Origin: Bifidobacterium erythrocebi
GTDB taxonomy: Bacteria > Actinomycetota > Actinomycetes > Actinomycetales > Bifidobacteriaceae
Assembly (NCBI RefSeq): GCF_012932675.1
Contig: NZ_JAAIIF010000003.1
Span: 33,122-97,121 of the forward strand
Direction of reading: 5' to 3'
Length of the DNA: 64,000 nucleotides
This document shows, one piece after another, positions 61,966-64,000 of this stretch (within the stretch, counting starts at the first letter, position 1; every line of letters begins with the position of its first letter). Made by a program: the position numbers and the translations under genes. The notes beneath the pieces are model-generated. The model saw nothing but the letters and a program-made list of their open reading frames with translations. It was not told the DNA's origin and ran no database searches.

Positions 61966-62949
61966 TCAGCTCAGTATCTTTGCGGCTACCGTAGGTTCGC
62001 CGTCCTTGGTGAGGAGTGGATAGGCACCTTTCCAGGTCAGCTTATAGATAAAGTTATGGCTGTTGAAAATGTCTTGGAACTGCATGTCGGTCGCGGGAAT
62101 CGGTTGCATCAAATAGTCGCTCAGTAGTTCGCAATTTGGATTGTTATCGGGAACTTGTTCGTATTCGGCTTGGGCTCCGGGAATATCCTCTCTTGCTGCC
62201 TTGGCAAGGTAGGAGAACAGAAAATAATCGATAAGTGTGTTATATCGTTCCCAGTAGGCGATAAAACAATCGAAAATAAACGAATAGGTCACCGAATGAG
62301 GTTGGGATGCAATGAAATACGCTTGCCATCGAGTTGCGTCACAGGACACCGCATCACGGATGGCATTAGGCTTTATGCCTTTTACATTGTAAATAGGCAA
62401 TTGGAAAACCTGCTCAGGAATTGGAGCCGTGACAAGGATGGAGGCATCTATCCATAGCCCGCCTTGTTGAGCCAGGAGACCTGATCGCAGTATGTCCGCA
62501 AATTGTTGTTGAGGCATGAGACCTTGCTCATATTTGCGAATAATATTATCCGGGATATTGCAGTAATCCTTATAGTTTTTTAGCGAAATGAAGATTACTG
62601 GATGTCCGTTGGCATTTGCCCTGATCTTCGTAATCATTCGTTTTACAAATGCCGGTGCATTCTGCTTGCCCTGGAGCCAACATATCCATATGGGGGAATT
62701 ATGCGTTTCTTTGGCTGTGCTTGCCGGCTTTTTATGCTTATATGAGGCTATTTCATCGGCGAATGTGGATCTTAGCCACTTCATGATGTAGCGCTCTTTT
62801 AGAGTAAGGAGCCTATGCGAAAACGGCTTATTGATTCTTAACGAGATCGGGCGATCTACTACGGTAAGCAGTTCGATGAGGGAATACCATGGGGAAAAAA
62901 CCACGACATGCTCGGCGAAGCGTTGAAAGAGTTGCAATTTATGCCCCAT
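61966..62949 (-). CDS. Caps_synth-type glycosyltransferase 2
   Basis: A 327-aa paralogue of the gene at 57870. Shared blocks are SPIWICWLQGKQNAP (about 85-99), YCNIPDNIIRKYEQG and FADILRSGLLAQQGGLWID with Asp152 and Asp168; the C-terminal halves also align (VKGI, NNPNCELLSDYL, FIYKLTW). GAGAGGA lies six bases before the ATG at 62949. Transcription goes on into the pyruvyl transferase gene. Its AT-rich composition resembles the rest of the locus. Confidence 0.82.
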   Translation of the reverse strand: MGHKLQLFQRFAEHVVVFSPWYSLIELLTVVDRPISLRINKPFSHRLLTLKERYIMKWLRSTFADEIASYKHKKPASTAKETHNSPIWICWLQGKQNAPAFVKRMITKIRANANGHPVIFISLKNYKDYCNIPDNIIRKYEQGLMPQQQFADILRSGLLAQQGGLWIDASILVTAPIPEQVFQLPIYNVKGIKPNAIRDAVSCDATRWQAYFIASQPHSVTYSFIFDCFIAYWERYNTLIDYFLFSYLAKAAREDIPGAQAEYEQVPDNNPNCELLSDYLMQPIPATDMQFQDIFNSHNFIYKLTWKGAYPLLTKDGEPTVAAKILS

Positions 62950-63007
62950 GATGTGTCCTCTCTGCTGTTTATTGCAGATATCAGTCTATAAGAATGACGA
63001 GAATGAA

Positions 63008-63042
63008 ATATCCGTGCATCTCATTGAGAAATGCACGGATAT
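63008..63042 (-). terminator. intrinsic terminator of the surface protein gene
   Basis: ATATCCGTGCAT (63008-63019) pairs perfectly with ATGCACGGATAT (63031-63042); on the minus strand the stem is followed by TTTC. It lies 30 bp after the surface-protein stop. Confidence 0.8.
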
Positions 63043-63071
63043 CATCAATTATTGTTGCTGAGCGAACGGAA

Positions 63072-64000
63072 TCAGCTCACGGTTACCTTGATATCCGTGT
63101 AGTTGGTGCTTCGGGACGACCATACGCGAACGGTGGTGCTGCCGGTGCCGGTGGCATGGAGCGTGCCATCGCCGTCGGCAAACACTACGTCGTCGTTGAA
63201 GGAATCGAAGACAGCCAACTTGAACGGGTTGCTGGCGGGGGAGATGGTGTAGTTGATCTTCACCGAATCACCCACCTTCATGTTCAGGGACTGCTTGTCA
63301 ACCGTGATGGTAGGAGCTGATTCGTAGCTGTACGCATCTACTGTGATCGGGACGGAAGCAGTCTGATCCAGATACGAAACCGTTACGACGCCGGTCGTAG
63401 CTGCCGTGCCGAACACCTTGAATGTGCGACCGAGATTATTGGTTGCGCGCAGGTGGTCACCCGTGACGGACCATTCAATCCAGTTTGCATTCGCGTTGTC
63501 AGGCAAACCGCTTACCGTGAACTGCATTGTCTCCGGAGCGACACTGTGCGTGCTGCCCACGATGGTCAGACCGCTGGGAGTGTCGGTCACGGTGACAGCC
63601 ACGCTGGCGGTCTTGTCGCCCGCCTTTGCGGTGATGGTAGCGGTGCCGGCCTTCACGCCCGTCACCTTGCCGTTGCTCACAGTCGCCACAGCGGTATTGC
63701 TGGACTTCCATGTCACGGTCTTGTCGGTAGCGTTGCTCGGATTCACCGTAGCGGTCAGTTGCAACGAAGCTCCCTTTTTGATGGAAGCCTTGCCGCTTGA
63801 GACGCCAGTTCCGGAGAGCGTGACGGAAGTGACCGGAACGTCAGGCATTTCTTCAGCGGCGCAAACCGGGGTGACGTCGCCGATGAATTGTCCGCCGGCC
63901 ACGGCCATGCTCGACCCGGTCGCGTAGTAGTACTTGCCGCCGTTGTCGTCCCACGACCTGCCGTCCGTGAACGCGACCTTGACCTTCGCGCCCTTCGTGT
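63072..64000 (-). CDS. C-terminal part of a secreted protein with bacterial Ig-like (BIG2) domain, cut by window edge
   Basis: The frame is open to base 64000, so the N-terminus lies outside. The visible 309 codons contain DGRSWDDNGGKYYYATGSS, then a BIG2 domain (about nt 63825-63580) with VNPSNATDKTVTWKSSNTAV and GVKAGTATITAKAG, followed by two further beta-rich repeats (SGLTIVGSTHSV and APTITVDKQSLNMKVGDSVK). It ends without an LPxTG motif or membrane anchor, so the protein is probably free or bound by other domains. BIG2 repeats space catalytic or binding modules away from the cell. The internal ATG at 63908 is not the true start. Confidence 0.8.
   Translation of the reverse strand, partial: TKGAKVKVAFTDGRSWDDNGGKYYYATGSSMAVAGGQFIGDVTPVCAAEEMPDVPVTSVTLSGTGVSSGKASIKKGASLQLTATVNPSNATDKTVTWKSSNTAVATVSNGKVTGVKAGTATITAKAGDKTASVAVTVTDTPSGLTIVGSTHSVAPETMQFTVSGLPDNANANWIEWSVTGDHLRATNNLGRTFKVFGTAATTGVVTVSYLDQTASVPITVDAYSYESAPTITVDKQSLNMKVGDSVKINYTISPASNPFKLAVFDSFNDDVVFADGDGTLHATGTGSTTVRVWSSRSTNYTDIKVTVS

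Noticed and set aside
63072..63908. Complete small surface protein starting at the ATG at 63908
   Set aside because: The frame is open beyond it to the window end, with protein-like sequence, and no signal peptide follows that ATG.

Overview
The window is a high-GC, gene-dense actinobacterial chromosome segment, and the gene content and order point to Bifidobacterium. Evidence is the actinobacterial neighbourhood coaD / SepIVA-like coiled-coil gene / DUF177 / rpmF / rnc, a DUF3039 gene, Ala/Glu-rich tails on core proteins, GAGAGGA-type ribosome binding sites, and a LacI-regulated arabinose operon of the bifidobacterial type. I cannot name the species from sequence alone. Most genes are housekeeping. 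No insertion sequence, prophage or CRISPR array is visible.

Layout. 1-12 kb: the 3' part of recG, rsmD, trmD, a divergent aspA/LysR pair, rimM-khpA-rpsP, a membrane-anchored EEP phosphoesterase, ffh and cysS. 12-18 kb: a class I glutamine amidotransferase, an adenine deaminase-type gene followed by guanine deaminase (purine base salvage), an ABC-F ATPase and a YafQ/DinJ-like toxin-antitoxin pair. 18.5-24 kb, less GC-rich and accessory in character: a zinc-ribbon membrane protein, a divergent lipoprotein, a NarL-type two-component system, and an ArsR-type regulator with an MFS exporter. 24-30 kb: one long minus-strand run coaD, sepIVA-like, DUF177, rpmF, rnc, ilvB, ilvN. 30-43 kb: aldo-keto reductase with a divergent MerR regulator, pncB, rph, a dITP/XTP pyrophosphatase gene, a palindrome array, an AEC transporter, tRNA-Leu and tRNA-Thr, an acyltransferase, pgi, and rplS-lepB-rnhB.

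43-50.3 kb holds a complete L-arabinose module: a LacI-type regulator, then araE-type symporter, araB, araD and araA. Several operator-like palindromes lie in a 578-bp control region in front of the transporter. The pathway takes up arabinose and converts it to arabinose -> ribulose -> ribulose-5-P -> xylulose-5-P, which feeds the bifid shunt.

50.5-63 kb is an exopolysaccharide/capsule locus: a low-molecular-weight tyrosine phosphatase, a second EEP protein, the priming glycosyltransferase, a DUF4422 protein, Wzy polymerase, Wzx flippase, two Caps_synth-type transferases, GT2, GT14 and a polysaccharide pyruvyl transferase. The chain-length regulator/tyrosine kinase is not in the window. The window ends inside a BIG2-containing surface protein gene.

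The least explained signals are non-coding: an array of GTCGCGAAA-type palindromes (35.2-35.5 kb), a 62-nt nearly perfect hairpin in front of ilvB, a 24-bp inverted repeat between cysS and ffh, and structured leaders or spacers at rplS and araD/araA. The 18.5-22 kb block of unrecognised envelope proteins beside a two-component system is the best candidate for an undescribed protein system, but its function cannot be read from the sequence.
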